DNA of 64,000 nt from Desulfofundulus thermobenzoicus (GCF_009428905.1 NZ_WHYR01000009.1:22422-86421), one strand, 5' to 3'; shown: positions 29,920-40,640, numbered from the stretch's first letter. Made by a program: numbers and translations. The notes: generated by a model not told the origin, from the sequence alone.

Positions 29920-29963
29920 CTTTACTTCCCCCTTTCTTGCCCGAAATGGGCACAAATAAAGCC

Positions 29964-30038
29964 CCTACCAAAACTTCGCTTCGAATTTTGGTAGGAGCTA
30001 TTAGCCGTACAGGCATTTGAGGCGAGCTCCATCGCCAT
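29964..30038 (-). promoter_or_regulatory. Fluoride (crcB) riboswitch with terminator, antiporter-uspA operon
   Basis: Minus strand begins GGCGATGGAGCTCGCC (30036-30021), then ATGCCTGTACGGCTAATAG and CTCCTACC, the crcB consensus. GGAG near the start can pair with CTCC at the end (pseudoknot). The last bases double as the terminator arm CCTACCAAAA/TTTTGGTAGG (29995-29986 with 29973-29964) followed by GGCTTTATTT. Fluoride binding should block termination. Confidence 0.9.
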
Positions 30039-30056
30039 GACGAACACCCAATGGTT

Positions 30057-30085
30057 ATTATAACCACAGATAAAACTCATGTCAA
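30057..30085 (-). promoter_or_regulatory. Consensus sigma-A promoter of the antiporter operon
   Basis: Minus strand TTGACA, 17 nt, TATAAT: a perfect consensus. Transcription starts near 30050, some 14 nt before the riboswitch. 30086-30369 holds no supportable gene. Confidence 0.85.
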
Positions 30086-30369
30086 GGTTAAATCCCCTTC
30101 TGATACCTACTTAAAATTTTACACGACCGAAGAGATTGAACTATATTTCATAAGTTTTTGGGGACTGTTTGAGCATGACTCCATTTTTTGGTTATTCCGG
30201 GTGGGTATGCCTTTGCAACCCGGGCCACTGCATCGCTACCAGTTCCAAGACGGGCAGAATCCGATTATGGTAAGGTCTTCGACCTCAAAGGTGGGTATGA
30301 TATCTATACACACTATTGGGTAATTTTTCAGACCAACCATAAGTCTTAAGGTCTGGCCTTACCGGGAAA

Positions 30370-30909
30370 TTAAGGTTTTTTTTGCATGGAATCTTCACAT
30401 GTGAAAACCATATCGGCGAATTCATCGAGCCGGGTACGGCACTCCTGTAATAATTCTTTTGTTTTTTCCGCCAGGCTGGCCTGGAAAAAGTCTCTTTCCA
30501 TAACCTTTTTCAACCATTTTTCCAGTTTAGCCAGATCCTCTTCATTTTCTTCCAGCTCGGCGTAAGTAAAATGCCGGCTTTCAGTTTCAGCTTCTATTTC
30601 CTTGAAAAAATCCTCGCAGCGGTCGATGATTTCCGCGTACTCTTCGTCCCGGGCCATATTGAATAATTTTATTATCCCTTCTGCAGGCGCCAGCAATGTT
30701 CCCCTGATCAGGAATGCCTCACCCCCGTAATCCTCGATCTCCTTCCACAACATCCTGAACTGTCTTTCGGTGTCACGCCCGTAAGGCAGGACACAGACGC
30801 CGTTTTGCAGGTAAACCGCCCCCAGGGACTTGATCCGGCGCCAGACCGCCGCCCGGTAACGGGACGGCTCGGAAGGTATTTTATAAACGAGCAACAGCCA
30901 TTCCTGCAT
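30370..30909 (-). CDS. ChrB N-terminal-like protein
   Basis: 179 residues related to the N-terminal domain of chromate resistance protein ChrB: WLLLVYKIPSEPSRYRAAVWRRIKSLGAVYLQ is the conserved start (given in parts), then LPYGRDTERQF and GGEAFLI. The second half is Glu-rich and helical. ATG 30909 has AAGGAG 8 nt upstream; the frame extends upstream to 30987 without conservation. It follows an MFS transporter by 103 bp and is probably in its operon. ChrB proteins are linked to metal/oxyanion resistance; specificity here is unknown. Confidence 0.8.
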   Translation of the reverse strand: MQEWLLLVYKIPSEPSRYRAAVWRRIKSLGAVYLQNGVCVLPYGRDTERQFRMLWKEIEDYGGEAFLIRGTLLAPAEGIIKLFNMARDEEYAEIIDRCEDFFKEIEAETESRHFTYAELEENEEDLAKLEKWLKKVMERDFFQASLAEKTKELLQECRTRLDEFADMVFTCEDSMQKKP

Positions 30910-31012
30910 CGACAACACTCCTTGAATACCTCTTTGACCATGTCCCTGCCGATACACGCATACCCTCGCGTTCCGCTGGGGATACACCCTGCGCTAAGGT
31001 GTGTTTCATGAT

Positions 31013-32182
31013 CTATACCCTTCCCTGTCTTAACGCCGGTTTCTCCCCGGACAGCACCACGGCTACGCCCAGAGCGGCCAGCAGTCCCATGATGCCGCCA
31101 AAATAAAAGGTGGCCGGCGCCCCGAAAAAATTCCACAGGGCGCCACCCAGCAGGGAGGCCGGCAATAGCCCCACTCCCACCAGGGTGGCGTGCAGGCCGA
31201 TCAAGGTGGCCTTTTGCTCCGGCGGAGCGATCTCCGCCACCAGCGCCTTTTCCACGCCCTCGGTGACTGCATTATAGACGCCATACAGGGGAAAGAGCAC
31301 CCAGAGGAACTGCCCTCGCTGGACCAGGGCAAAGCCCAGATAGACCAGACCGTAAAATACGTAACCCGCCACCAGCAAAACCCGCCGTCCAATGCGGTCG
31401 GAAAGGGCGCCGGCCGGAAAGGAAACCACAGCGTAAACCAGGTTGAAGGCCAGATATAAAAGTATCACGTCCGGGGTGTTGAACCCCAGGTCATGGGCGC
31501 GCAAAAGGAGAAACTGGTTGGAGGAGTTTCCCAGGGCGAAAATAAAGACCACCACGAGAAATTTCTTTAACCGCGAATCCAGGCCGGACCAGGAAAGATC
31601 GAGTTTCTTGCCTATCTTACTGCTTTTTTCACCCGTTTCTTTGACCAAAAAAAGAATGCCCACTCCCAAGAACGCCGGCACCAGCGACCAGGCAAAAACG
31701 GTATGGTAGCTGCCGTGATAGGAGGTAAAGAAATAATAGGCCAGAACCACCCCCGCAGCCGCTCCCAGGGTATCCAGCATGCGGTGCAAACCGTATGCCC
31801 ATCCCAACCTATCCCCGGGGGAGGATTCTGCAATCAGGGCGTCCCGGGGGGCGGTGCGCACCCCCTTGCCGAAACGGTCACCGATTCTCCCCCACAGTAC
31901 CCAGGTCCAGGAAGTGGAAAAAACGATCAGGATTTTCGCCAGTGCCGAGAGGCCATAGCCGCCTATGGCCGGCGCTTTCCGGCTTTGAAACCGGTCGGAA
32001 TAATAACCGGAAAATACCTTCAGCAGGCTGGCCAGGCTTTCCGCCATCCCCTCGATGAGTCCCACAATGGCCGGCGTAGCCCCCAGCCGGTTGACCAGAT
32101 AAATGGGTACCAGTGGATAAATCATCTCGCTGCTGATGTCGGTAAACAAACTGGTCAGACCCAGTAGAATGATATTGATCAA
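31013..32182 (-). CDS. MFS transporter, drug/metal efflux type
   Basis: Twelve-helix major facilitator. Motif GRIGDRFGKGVRTAPRD after helix 2-4 and DRIGRRVLL between helices 8-9 are characteristic of this bacterial group often paired with ChrB-like genes. The frame opens at ATG 32203, but TTG 32182, 9 nt after GGAGG, is the probable start (389 residues). The upstream gap has a GGGGAC/GTCCGGCCCC hairpin at about 32217-32237. Confidence 0.88.
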   Translation of the reverse strand: MINIILLGLTSLFTDISSEMIYPLVPIYLVNRLGATPAIVGLIEGMAESLASLLKVFSGYYSDRFQSRKAPAIGGYGLSALAKILIVFSTSWTWVLWGRIGDRFGKGVRTAPRDALIAESSPGDRLGWAYGLHRMLDTLGAAAGVVLAYYFFTSYHGSYHTVFAWSLVPAFLGVGILFLVKETGEKSSKIGKKLDLSWSGLDSRLKKFLVVVFIFALGNSSNQFLLLRAHDLGFNTPDVILLYLAFNLVYAVVSFPAGALSDRIGRRVLLVAGYVFYGLVYLGFALVQRGQFLWVLFPLYGVYNAVTEGVEKALVAEIAPPEQKATLIGLHATLVGVGLLPASLLGGALWNFFGAPATFYFGGIMGLLAALGVAVVLSGEKPALRQGRV

Positions 32183-32398
32183 TAAACTAAACCTCCATTT
32201 CATCTGTTAACAATGCCGGGGACTTGTCCGGCCCCGTGATAAATGACTTAACATTAAATTCATCATTATTTCTATTTTCCCTGCTGAAAAATTAATTCGA
32301 GGTCCGCCCATCCTGATCCCAAAATCTTCTGACCATACAGCCGCCGTTACCGCCGCCAGTCGGGGCCATCATATAATATTGCAACTTAAAACTACATT

Positions 32399-33580
32399 TC
32401 ACACTGAAACTTTACTTTGAGTCTGTCTTCTTACTAGGAAAAAGAGTGGGATGGCAACGGATTCGGCAACCAGGCTGAAGGCAATGAGCAGGGGCAGCGA
32501 TACGCTATAGAGGTAGCCAATCAATGCACTCCCCAGAAACCAGAAGATTCCATAACCAGCCGTGAAGAGGCCATACGCCGAAGCGCGCCTTTGCACCGGC
32601 ACCATCAAGGCCACTGCGGCAGGGATGATTGACTCATGGACACCCATGCCCAGGCCCCAGAGGGCAATCCCGACAAGTGCCGCCCAGAAGCCCCCCAGAA
32701 ACACCAGCGGAGCAAACAAGGCTGAGAGGATCGTTAAGGGAACCAGGATGATAATGCCAAACCGGTCAAAGAGGCGTCCAAAGAGCAGGGACCCTGCACC
32801 ACTCACGCCCATCGCCACCGCGTAGAAGACCGGAATCATAGAAGGGGAGACAATGGACGTCTTCTCGAAGTGGTACGCCATAACGGGAAAATCGGCGAAT
32901 CCGGCGGCGACAAGCACTGCTCCCGCAAGATAAAGCCAAAACACACGAGGAAGACCCTTAGCCTCTATATTGGGAGGCGTACTTTCCAGATCCTCCGGAT
33001 GGGGATAGGTCAATCGTGCGACAGCCAGGAGAGAAAGCATGACGAGTGCAGGGATGAGCAACACGGCAAAGGCCAACCGGTAATCCCCCCGGAAGGCCAG
33101 GACGACCGCGGCAGCCAGCGGGCCGAACAATGCTCCGAATTGATCAAGCGCTTCATGCACGCCAAAGGCCCAGCCATATCCCATTTCCCTGGCGGCATGG
33201 GAGAGCATGACATCACGCGGTGGATTACGGGTCGCCCGGCCAAAGCGCTCCAGTATAATGAGCACGGCTGCCATCTGCCAGCTCCCTGCCAGAGCAAGCA
33301 ACGGCACCGAGGCCATCTGGATAACATAACCAAAGATCGTAATTGGCCAAAATTTACCGGTCCTGTCGGCAAGCCCCCCCGAAACAAGGCGCCAGGCATA
33401 CCCGAGGAGTTCACCAAATCCGGTAACGAAAGCAACCGTAAACGCACTGGCACCAAGTAAAGCCAGATATGGTCCGATTATCCCTCGCGAAGCCTCATAC
33501 GTAAAGTCCGCAAAAAAGCTCATGACGCCGATCAGCAGAACAAACTTAAGGGCTCTGGACTTCCTGGATGACGGTTTCAT
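32399..33580 (-). CDS. MFS transporter, second copy
   Basis: 393 residues, twelve helices. Motif ERFGRATRNPPRDVMLSHA after helix 4 and LFDRFGIIILVP in the middle loop; only distantly similar to the 31013 transporter. ATG 33580 with GGAAAGGTGGG upstream. Codon choice is less GC-biased than the flanking genes, which may mean recent transfer. A perfect palindrome lies in its promoter region, suggesting regulation by a MarR/TetR-type repressor. Substrate unknown. Confidence 0.87.
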   Translation of the reverse strand: MKPSSRKSRALKFVLLIGVMSFFADFTYEASRGIIGPYLALLGASAFTVAFVTGFGELLGYAWRLVSGGLADRTGKFWPITIFGYVIQMASVPLLALAGSWQMAAVLIILERFGRATRNPPRDVMLSHAAREMGYGWAFGVHEALDQFGALFGPLAAAVVLAFRGDYRLAFAVLLIPALVMLSLLAVARLTYPHPEDLESTPPNIEAKGLPRVFWLYLAGAVLVAAGFADFPVMAYHFEKTSIVSPSMIPVFYAVAMGVSGAGSLLFGRLFDRFGIIILVPLTILSALFAPLVFLGGFWAALVGIALWGLGMGVHESIIPAAVALMVPVQRRASAYGLFTAGYGIFWFLGSALIGYLYSVSLPLLIAFSLVAESVAIPLFFLVRRQTQSKVSV

Positions 33581-33614
33581 CGCTTTCCCACCTTTCCTTT
33601 AAATATTCGTTACG

Positions 33615-33636
33615 ATTATACATGTAACAATTGTTA
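33615..33636 (-). promoter_or_regulatory. Operator-like palindrome and minus-10 box of second MFS gene
   Basis: TAACAATTGTTA (33625-33636) is a perfect 12-bp palindrome immediately upstream of a TATAAT box (minus strand, 33620-33615). A repressor bound there would block the promoter. Confidence 0.5.
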
Positions 33637-33694
33637 TAATATATTTATCACATTTGTTGTTTTTTAGCAAGCCCCAAAATTACTTTAATTCCTC

Positions 33695-33723
33695 TTGCCC
33701 GAGGAAACTTTTTAACATATAAT
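33695..33723 (+). promoter_or_regulatory. Promoter of riboswitch-controlled small-gene operon
   Basis: TTGCCC (33695-33700), 17 nt, TATAAT (33718-33723). Confidence 0.7.
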
Positions 33724-33730
33724 CTGATCA

Positions 33731-33809
33731 AGGCGATGGAGTTCGCCCCTTTGCCGTCGAACGGCTAATGACTCCTACCGTATTTTTTGCGGCGGGAGTT
33801 TTATTTTTC
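33731..33809 (+). promoter_or_regulatory. Fluoride (crcB) riboswitch with terminator, plus strand
   Basis: GGCGATGGAGTTCGCC (33732-33747), then TTGCCGTCGAACGGCTAATG and ACTCCTACC, the crcB consensus with GGAG/CTCC pseudoknot pairing. ACTCC (33771) also pairs with GGAGT (33795-33799) in a terminator followed by TTTTATTTTT. It controls the genes at 33837 and 33987. Confidence 0.9.
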
Positions 33810-33836
33810 TCTACAATTTTTAGGGAGGGGATGTCA

Positions 33837-33974
33837 ATGGATGCTTATAGCGCTCAGAAGATCCAGCTGCTTACCGCCGTCAACACACTGGCCGAACTGG
33901 TCAAAAGAAAAGAAAACCAATTTGCCGCCGAATTACTGCGCCGCTGGTATCCGATTGACACCCGCCTGTTTTAA
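33837..33974 (+). CDS. 45-residue protein under fluoride riboswitch control
   Basis: First gene after the riboswitch. ATG 33837 with GGAGGGG 6 nt upstream (an ATG at 33831 abuts the ribosome site). The product MDAYSAQKIQLL...DTRLF is short, charged and helical, with no membrane segment. No family recognised. It ends 12 bp before the HEAT-repeat gene, so both are made from one transcript. Confidence 0.75.
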   Translation: MDAYSAQKIQLLTAVNTLAELVKRKENQFAAELLRRWYPIDTRLF

Positions 33975-33986
33975 GGAGGGAACTCC

Positions 33987-34421
33987 ATGGAACCTCCAGA
34001 CAGCTATGTGAAAAAATTGATCGCCTCCCTCAAACACGAAGATCCCACCATCCGCCGGCGGTCGGCATGGCTGCTGGGAAAACTGCAGGTAAAGGCGGCA
34101 GTTTTCCCCCTCCTCCAATGCTTGCAGGACAACGATGACGACCCCTACATCCTGGCCGATACGGCCCGGGCACTGGGGGAAATTGGCGACGCACGGGCCA
34201 CGGCACAACTGGTGTCTTTGCTGCACGGTTCCTTTCTGCCGGCCCGCCTGGCCGCCGCCGAAGCCCTGGGCAAACTGGGCGGCGACCAGGCCAGGGAGGC
34301 ACTCACCAGCGCCCTGGCGGACCGGAACCAGGTGGTACGCCAGGCCGCCGGGGAGGCGCTGCATGAACTTGATTTTAGAAAATCAATACTGGAAGCCGCG
34401 GGGAAAAGAATAATTGATTAA
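33987..34421 (+). CDS. HEAT-repeat protein under fluoride riboswitch control
   Basis: 144 residues with three to four helical repeats (DPTIRRRSAWLLGKL, DPYILADTARALGEIGD, ARLAAAEALGKLGGDQA, NQVVRQAAGEALHEL), as in PBS-lyase/HEAT proteins. ATG 33987 has TAAGGAGGG 5-8 nt upstream. Probably a protein-binding scaffold. Fluoride control is inferred from the riboswitch; a HEAT protein is not among the fluoride genes I know well. Confidence 0.85.
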   Translation: MEPPDSYVKKLIASLKHEDPTIRRRSAWLLGKLQVKAAVFPLLQCLQDNDDDPYILADTARALGEIGDARATAQLVSLLHGSFLPARLAAAEALGKLGGDQAREALTSALADRNQVVRQAAGEALHELDFRKSILEAAGKRIID

Positions 34422-34507
34422 ATCACGATCTTGAGGGTCAAAAGTTCATTCAAACCCTACCTGGGGGGTATGCATGTCCCCGCGGGAAACTTTCGACTGT
34501 TCAATCA

Positions 34508-34546
34508 TGATAAACCTTCCGGTAAAGGTTCCCGGAAGGTTTATCA
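34508..34546. terminator. 15-bp perfect hairpin between convergent genes
   Basis: TGATAAACCTTCCGG / CCGGAAGGTTTATCA with a 9-nt loop, between the HEAT gene and the convergent fabF fragment. No strong U tract, but position fits a two-way terminator. Confidence 0.6.
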
Positions 34547-34643
34547 TACTCATTATCAAATTTTTGTACATTTCAGAAGCCGGCCGAAAAATGTTTCACT
34601 GTACCCCGCATTTAATCATGGCGTTCAACCGTCCGGGACGACT

Positions 34644-35414
34644 TTACACAAACCGGCGCACCACCAGGCAGGCGTTCTGCCCGCCGAAACCAAAGGAATT
34701 GGACATGGCCACCCGTACATTCACCCGGCGGGGCCGGTTGGGTACGTAGTCCAGATCGCATTCCGGATCTGGCTCTTCGTAGTTGATGGTAGGCGGCACA
34801 ATACCTTCTTCAATGGCTTTAACACAGGCAATCAACTCGGTTACGCCGCCGGCCCCCATTAGGTGACCGGTAGCGCCCTTGGTGGAGCTAACGGGAATCT
34901 GCGCTGCCCGGGAACCGAAAACGGTTTTGATGGCCAGCGTTTCCACCCGATCGCCCAATGGGGTGGATGTGCCGTGGGCATTAATATAGTCTATGTCCCC
35001 GGCTGCCAGACTGGCCTTTTCCAGGGCCTTGCGCATACACAGGACTTCCCCCCGCCCGCCGGGTTCAGGTGCCGTGACATGATAAGCGTCGCCGTAGTTG
35101 GCGTAACCAATCAATTCCGCCCTGATCCGGGCGTTCCGGTGCCGGGCGTGGGAAAGGGTTTCCAGGATCAGGGCGCCGGCACCCTCCCCCATAACCAGCC
35201 CGTCCCGCCGGCGGTCGAACGGCCGGCTGGCCTTTTCCGGGGCGTCGTTGCGGGTGGATACGGCCCGGGCGGCGTGCAGCCCGGCGATTACCAGCGGGCA
35301 GAGAATGGACTCCGCCCCCACCGCGACCATCACATCGGCTTCCCCTTGCTGCAAAAGCATGGCCGCCGTACCCACCGCATCGGCCCCGGCCGAGCAGGCG
35401 GTGCTTACGGTCAT
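34644..35414 (-). pseudogene. FabF-type beta-ketoacyl-ACP synthase, N-terminus deleted
   Basis: C-terminal ~256 residues of a 3-oxoacyl-ACP synthase II. It starts exactly at the active-site segment STACSAGADAV and keeps the two histidine motifs (NAHGTSTPLGD, TKGATGHLMGAGG) and SNSFGFGG. About 155 N-terminal residues are missing; upstream DNA on the same strand instead encodes, in another frame, an acyl-CoA/AMP ligase. No ribosome site precedes its first Met. It looks like the product of a deletion that removed the start of fabF and the end of the ligase gene. Confidence 0.85.
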
Positions 35415-35415
35415 G

Positions 35416-36120
35416 CTGGGTCATGGTTTTGTCCCGAGGCGACAGGGGGAAGTGCATGATCACGTCGTGGGCGGACAGAACCTCGTTTATATTGTTGATG
35501 GGCACCCCCTTGGGCCTGCCTGTGGTTCCGGATGTGTAGAGCCTGGTGGTTTCATCGTATATATGCTTGGGCCGGGGGATGTTTGGATCATGCTCCGGCC
35601 GGTTCTTAACATAATCTTCGAAGGTTATGGAACCGGCAAAGGGCTTGTCTTTACCCCAGGGATCCACCATAACCACCCGGCGGGGTCTGTGCCGGGCCAT
35701 GGCCAGTGCTTTTTCAGCCGTTCTTTTAACTTCCACATCGTAAAAGAATACGACCGGTTTGCTGTCGTCAATAATGTAAGCGATTTCTCCACAGGCAAGC
35801 CGGAAATTTATGGGGCAGTTGATAGCACCAATCTTTTGTGGAGCCAGATAGAGAAAAACAAATTCCGCGCTGTTAAGCAACTGGTACATGACCACATCGT
35901 TTTTACCCACTCCGTCAGCCAGTAGCGCATGGGCCAGCCTGTTACTTTCCCGGTTAAGTTCGGCGTATGTCCAGGTTTTTCCCCGCAGCGGGCAGGTAAG
36001 TGCCGGTCTTCCGGAAAACCGGTGCACGTTGCGCAAAAAGCCGTTCAGATAGGTAAATTCGTACTCAAAAGTGTCTTTAAACATGCGCGTATCGTAAGTG
36101 CGTTCCTCATCGTTCATCAT
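35416..36120 (-). pseudogene. AMP-binding acyl-CoA ligase, C-terminus deleted
   Basis: N-terminal ~235 residues of an acyl-CoA synthetase: TWTYAELNRESNRLAHAL, the AMP-binding P-loop LYTSGTTGRPKGVP. The homologous part stops at SPRDKTMTQ; the frame then runs on out of register over the fabF fragment to 35065 and is not meaningful there. ATG 36120 with TTGGAGGG upstream. The adenylation domain's second half is missing, so it should be inactive. CATGACC is repeated at the junction. Confidence 0.85.
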
Positions 36121-36208
36121 TCCACCCTCCAACTTTTCCAGCTGGCTTTTGCCCCATCCTTCGGAATTCACATCCCTTGTAAATGGCCTGAAATATAACC
36201 GGCAGGCA

Positions 36209-37498
<1,290 letters not shown>

Positions 37499-37599
37499 TC
37501 ATTGTATTTTCCACAGATAATGTTTTCCAATGGCAAAGTACACCATATACTGACCGTAACTATACTGTTCCGCCCCGTCCGCCGGATGCTCCCTCACGC

Positions 37600-37653
37600 A
37601 AAGTACCACCATTATAACCCTTAAAAGGCGGATTGATGGCGAACTCCATCGCC
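37600..37653 (-). promoter_or_regulatory. Decayed or divergent fluoride riboswitch before enolase
   Basis: Minus strand begins GGCGATGGAGTTCGCC then CAATCCGCC, matching the 5' half of the other copies. The 3' half (expected GGCTGATAGCTCCTAC) reads GGGTTATAATGGTGGTAC and lacks the CTCC pseudoknot partner; no terminator follows. A TATAAT (37616-37611) is now in the changed part. Best read as a remnant turned promoter, though a divergent working aptamer is possible. Confidence 0.55.
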
Positions 37654-37683
37654 TCAATAACGATTATGTATATTTGTTTATGT

Positions 37684-38382
37684 TTATTTGTCTGTACACC
37701 CGGTAAAAAATTTCAATGCTTTCAACCATGCATGTTGTTCCCCCCCTTTCGGTTCGTGGGCGTACCGGTAATCCATTTTGCGGAAGTACTCTGCGAAATC
37801 CTTCTCCCATCGCGCCAACTGTTTTCGGTGGCAGTCGGCCAGGAAAAGGGCCACTTCCGGCTCAGACACGACCAGTACGTCGCTCATGTGCGTCCAGCAA
37901 AGTGCCGGCAAATTGCTATATTGATCCCGATTAGCCTCAGCTTTCAAAAAATCCGCCATTTTCATGACGCCGAACTGGCGGGCCTCATGTTCCGTTGTAC
38001 AGGCCGGACATAAAGTTTCGAAAGACAAAAGCCTTTTCAGCTTTTTCTGATAGCTTTTCCGAAGTAAGTTAAAAGTTTTTCGCCACCGGTTTTCCCGGAA
38101 CGCCAGGACCAGTTTAGAAACCTCCTCCATCCTTTCCCGGCGCTCTTTGGTAATGTATTCGTATGTACGGGCCAGCTTTGAACCGATTTCCGCTATCCGG
38201 TTTCCATGGCGGGGGCAAAACCCTCCCCGGGCCAGCAGTTCCATCATGGTAAATTCGTGACAGTATTCAATGTCGAACCAGCGAAAGAAGAGCTCCACCC
38301 GGTTATTTATTTCAAGGCACACCGGACATTTTTGCTCCCTTAAAGCACGTTCGATTTCCGCAACCGACAAATCACGCCGCAC
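37684..38382 (-). CDS. DUF6062-type protein with paired cysteines
   Basis: 232 residues, helical, basic. Two zinc-ribbon-like sites: EQKCPVCLEI (about 18-27) and ETLCPACTTEH (about 135), plus FCPRHGNRI and CWTHMSD with Cys-His pairs. I recognise this as the DUF6062 family, function unknown. Start GTG 38382 is next to GGAG; TTG 38370 (11 nt away) is an alternative. It lies between hppA and eno, after the hppA terminator. Confidence 0.75.
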   Translation of the reverse strand: MRRDLSVAEIERALREQKCPVCLEINNRVELFFRWFDIEYCHEFTMMELLARGGFCPRHGNRIAEIGSKLARTYEYITKERRERMEEVSKLVLAFRENRWRKTFNLLRKSYQKKLKRLLSFETLCPACTTEHEARQFGVMKMADFLKAEANRDQYSNLPALCWTHMSDVLVVSEPEVALFLADCHRKQLARWEKDFAEYFRKMDYRYAHEPKGGEQHAWLKALKFFTGCTDK

Positions 38383-38412
38383 TCCTCATTATATATTGAG
38401 TTATGACCCATT

Positions 38413-38452
38413 AAAAAAGTCGCTCCTGCAGGATATAATACCCTGCAGGAGC
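38413..38452 (-). terminator. Intrinsic terminator of hppA
   Basis: GCTCCTGCAGG/CCTGCAGGAGC, 11 perfect pairs with a 9-nt loop, followed on the minus strand by GACTTTTTT. Confidence 0.9.
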
Positions 38453-38535
38453 CCGCCATCGCCGGTGGCGGAAATTTGGGGATGAGGAAAGCCGGGGAAA
38501 AGAAGGGTCGCTTCTTTTCCCCAACAGTGATTTCC

Positions 38536-40548
38536 CTACCGGACGATCAGGGCCACATAGCCCACAATAAGTAGAGCGACGATATTGACCACCTTGATCA
38601 TCGGGTTGATGGCCGGACCGGCGGTATCTTTGCAAGGGTCGCCCACCGTGTCGCCGGTAACTGCCGCGGCGTGGGCCGGCGTGCCCTTGCCGCCGTACTG
38701 TCCTTCCTCGATATATTTCTTGGCATTGTCCCATGCACCGCCGCCTGCGGTGAGCATCACGGCCAGGAAAAAGCCGGTGATGATCACGCCCATGAGCATG
38801 CCACCCAGGGCCTTGGCTCCCAGCAGGAAGCCCACCAGCAGCGGGGCGGCCACGGGGATGATGCCGGGAGCCATCATTTCCTTCAACGCCCGCTTGGTTA
38901 CGATGTCCACGCAGCGGCCGTATTCTGGCTTCGCCTTGCCCTCCATCAGTCCGGGGATCTCCCGGAACTGGCGCCGCACCTCGTTAACCACTTCATAGGC
39001 CGCCTTGCCCACAGCACCCATGGCCAGAGCACAGAAAATAAAGGGTAACGCTCCGCCAATGAGCAGTCCGGCCAGCACCCAGGGGTCCTGTACCATGAAA
39101 GTAAGCTTGTCTATAATGCCGGCGGCTTGCCGCACCCGCTCAATTTCCTGTGTGTAGGCGGAAAAGAGCACGATGGCCACCAGGCCGGCGGAACCGATGG
39201 CGTAGCCCTTGGTCACCGCTTTGGTGGTATTGCCCACGGCATCCAGAGGGTCGGTGATGGCCCTGATTTCCGGGGGCAATTCAGCCATTTCAGCGATGCC
39301 GCCGGCGTTATCGGTAATCGGTCCGTAGGAGTCGATGGCTACCACGATCCCGGTCATGGAAAGCATGGCCATGCAGGCAATCCCCACTCCGTAAACGCCG
39401 CCGATCACATAGGAGATCAGAATTCCGGCAACAATGGTGAACACGGGCCAGATGCTGGCTTCCATGGCCACTGCCAGACCGGCGATGATGTTGGTGGCGT
39501 GGCCGGACTGGGAAGCCTGGGCGATGGTTTTAACCGGCCGGAAACGTTTGGAGGTGTAGTAATCGGTGATAAACACGATGATCAGGGTGACCACCACACC
39601 CACCAGGGCATCCCAGAAAAACTTGTTGTCTCCAAAAATGTACGTAGTGGCCGGATAAAACCCGATCAACGCCAGTATGGCCGAGGCGAAAAGCCCTTTG
39701 TACAGGCCGGTCATTATTTCCTGCCCCTGGGACAGGCGTACGAAATAGGTACCGATGATGGTAGCAATGATGGCAATTCCGCCCAGAACCAGGGGATAGA
39801 TCATGTACATGAGCCGGCCGTGGAAATAAATCTCGCCCAGCAACATGGCGCCGATGGTGGTGATGGCGTAGGTTTCGAAAAGGTCGGCGGCCATACCGGC
39901 GCAGTCTCCCACGTTATCCCCCACGTTGTCGGCGATCACCGCCGGGTTGCGGGGATCATCTTCCGGGATACCGGCTTCCACTTTGCCCACCAGGTCTGCG
40001 CCCACATCGGCGCTCTTGGTGTAAATGCCGCCGCCCAGACGGGCAAAGACGCTGATCAGGCTGGCGCCGAACCCCAGGCCGACCAGGGAGTTGGGGTCAT
40101 GAAAGAGCGTAAACATACCGGCTACGCCCAGCAGCCCCAAACTCACGCACATCAAGCCGGTCACTGCGCCGCCCTTGAAAGCCACCAGCAGGGCGTAGGG
40201 CAGACCTTTCTTGGCCGCCTCCCCCACTCGCACGTTGCTGCGCACGGCAACGTTCATGCCCACATAACCACATAGTCCGGAGAAAACGGCACCCACCACG
40301 AATCCCAGGGCAGTCACCGCACCAAGGCTGAAGAAAAGGACGATGACGATGATAATCCCCACGATGGCAATAGTCCGGTACTGCCGGTTCAGGTAGGCGC
40401 CGGCCCCTTCCTGAATGGCCGCCGAGATTTCCTGCATGCGCGGCGTGCCCATGGGACGGCGCAGCACCCAGGAAGTAAGGTAGCCGGCAAAAAGGATGCC
40501 GATTATTGCCGCTGCGACGGACAGGTACTCAAAGATGGTTTCCGACAT
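38536..40548 (-). CDS. hppA: Membrane-bound ion-pumping pyrophosphatase
   Basis: Couples pyrophosphate hydrolysis to proton (or sodium) export; about 16 helices, 670 residues. Catalytic motifs [36 protein letters not shown], and [16 protein letters not shown] near the C-terminus. The signature [17 protein letters not shown] has Lys where potassium-dependent enzymes have Ala, so it should be of the potassium-independent type. ATG 40548 with GAGGAGGG upstream is preferred over the longer frame. A fluoride riboswitch precedes it; pyrophosphatases are classic fluoride targets. Confidence 0.97.
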   Translation of the reverse strand: MSETIFEYLSVAAAIIGILFAGYLTSWVLRRPMGTPRMQEISAAIQEGAGAYLNRQYRTIAIVGIIIVIVLFFSLGAVTALGFVVGAVFSGLCGYVGMNVAVRSNVRVGEAAKKGLPYALLVAFKGGAVTGLMCVSLGLLGVAGMFTLFHDPNSLVGLGFGASLISVFARLGGGIYTKSADVGADLVGKVEAGIPEDDPRNPAVIADNVGDNVGDCAGMAADLFETYAITTIGAMLLGEIYFHGRLMYMIYPLVLGGIAIIATIIGTYFVRLSQGQEIMTGLYKGLFASAILALIGFYPATTYIFGDNKFFWDALVGVVVTLIIVFITDYYTSKRFRPVKTIAQASQSGHATNIIAGLAVAMEASIWPVFTIVAGILISYVIGGVYGVGIACMAMLSMTGIVVAIDSYGPITDNAGGIAEMAELPPEIRAITDPLDAVGNTTKAVTKGYAIGSAGLVAIVLFSAYTQEIERVRQAAGIIDKLTFMVQDPWVLAGLLIGGALPFIFCALAMGAVGKAAYEVVNEVRRQFREIPGLMEGKAKPEYGRCVDIVTKRALKEMMAPGIIPVAAPLLVGFLLGAKALGGMLMGVIITGFFLAVMLTAGGGAWDNAKKYIEEGQYGGKGTPAHAAAVTGDTVGDPCKDTAGPAINPMIKVVNIVALLIVGYVALIVR

Positions 40549-40640
40549 AAGCTCCCTCCTCAACAGATATTTTGAACACAGGCTCCTGGAATAAATCACC
40601 TCCTTTCTCCGGCAGGCACGGAGCCGGAACCTGCCGGGTT

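Noticed and set aside
30086..30369. Possible gene or riboswitch upstream of the antiporter promoter
   Set aside because: Short hairpins (AGACC/GGTCT, CCCGG pairs) only; no coding frame or known RNA motif.
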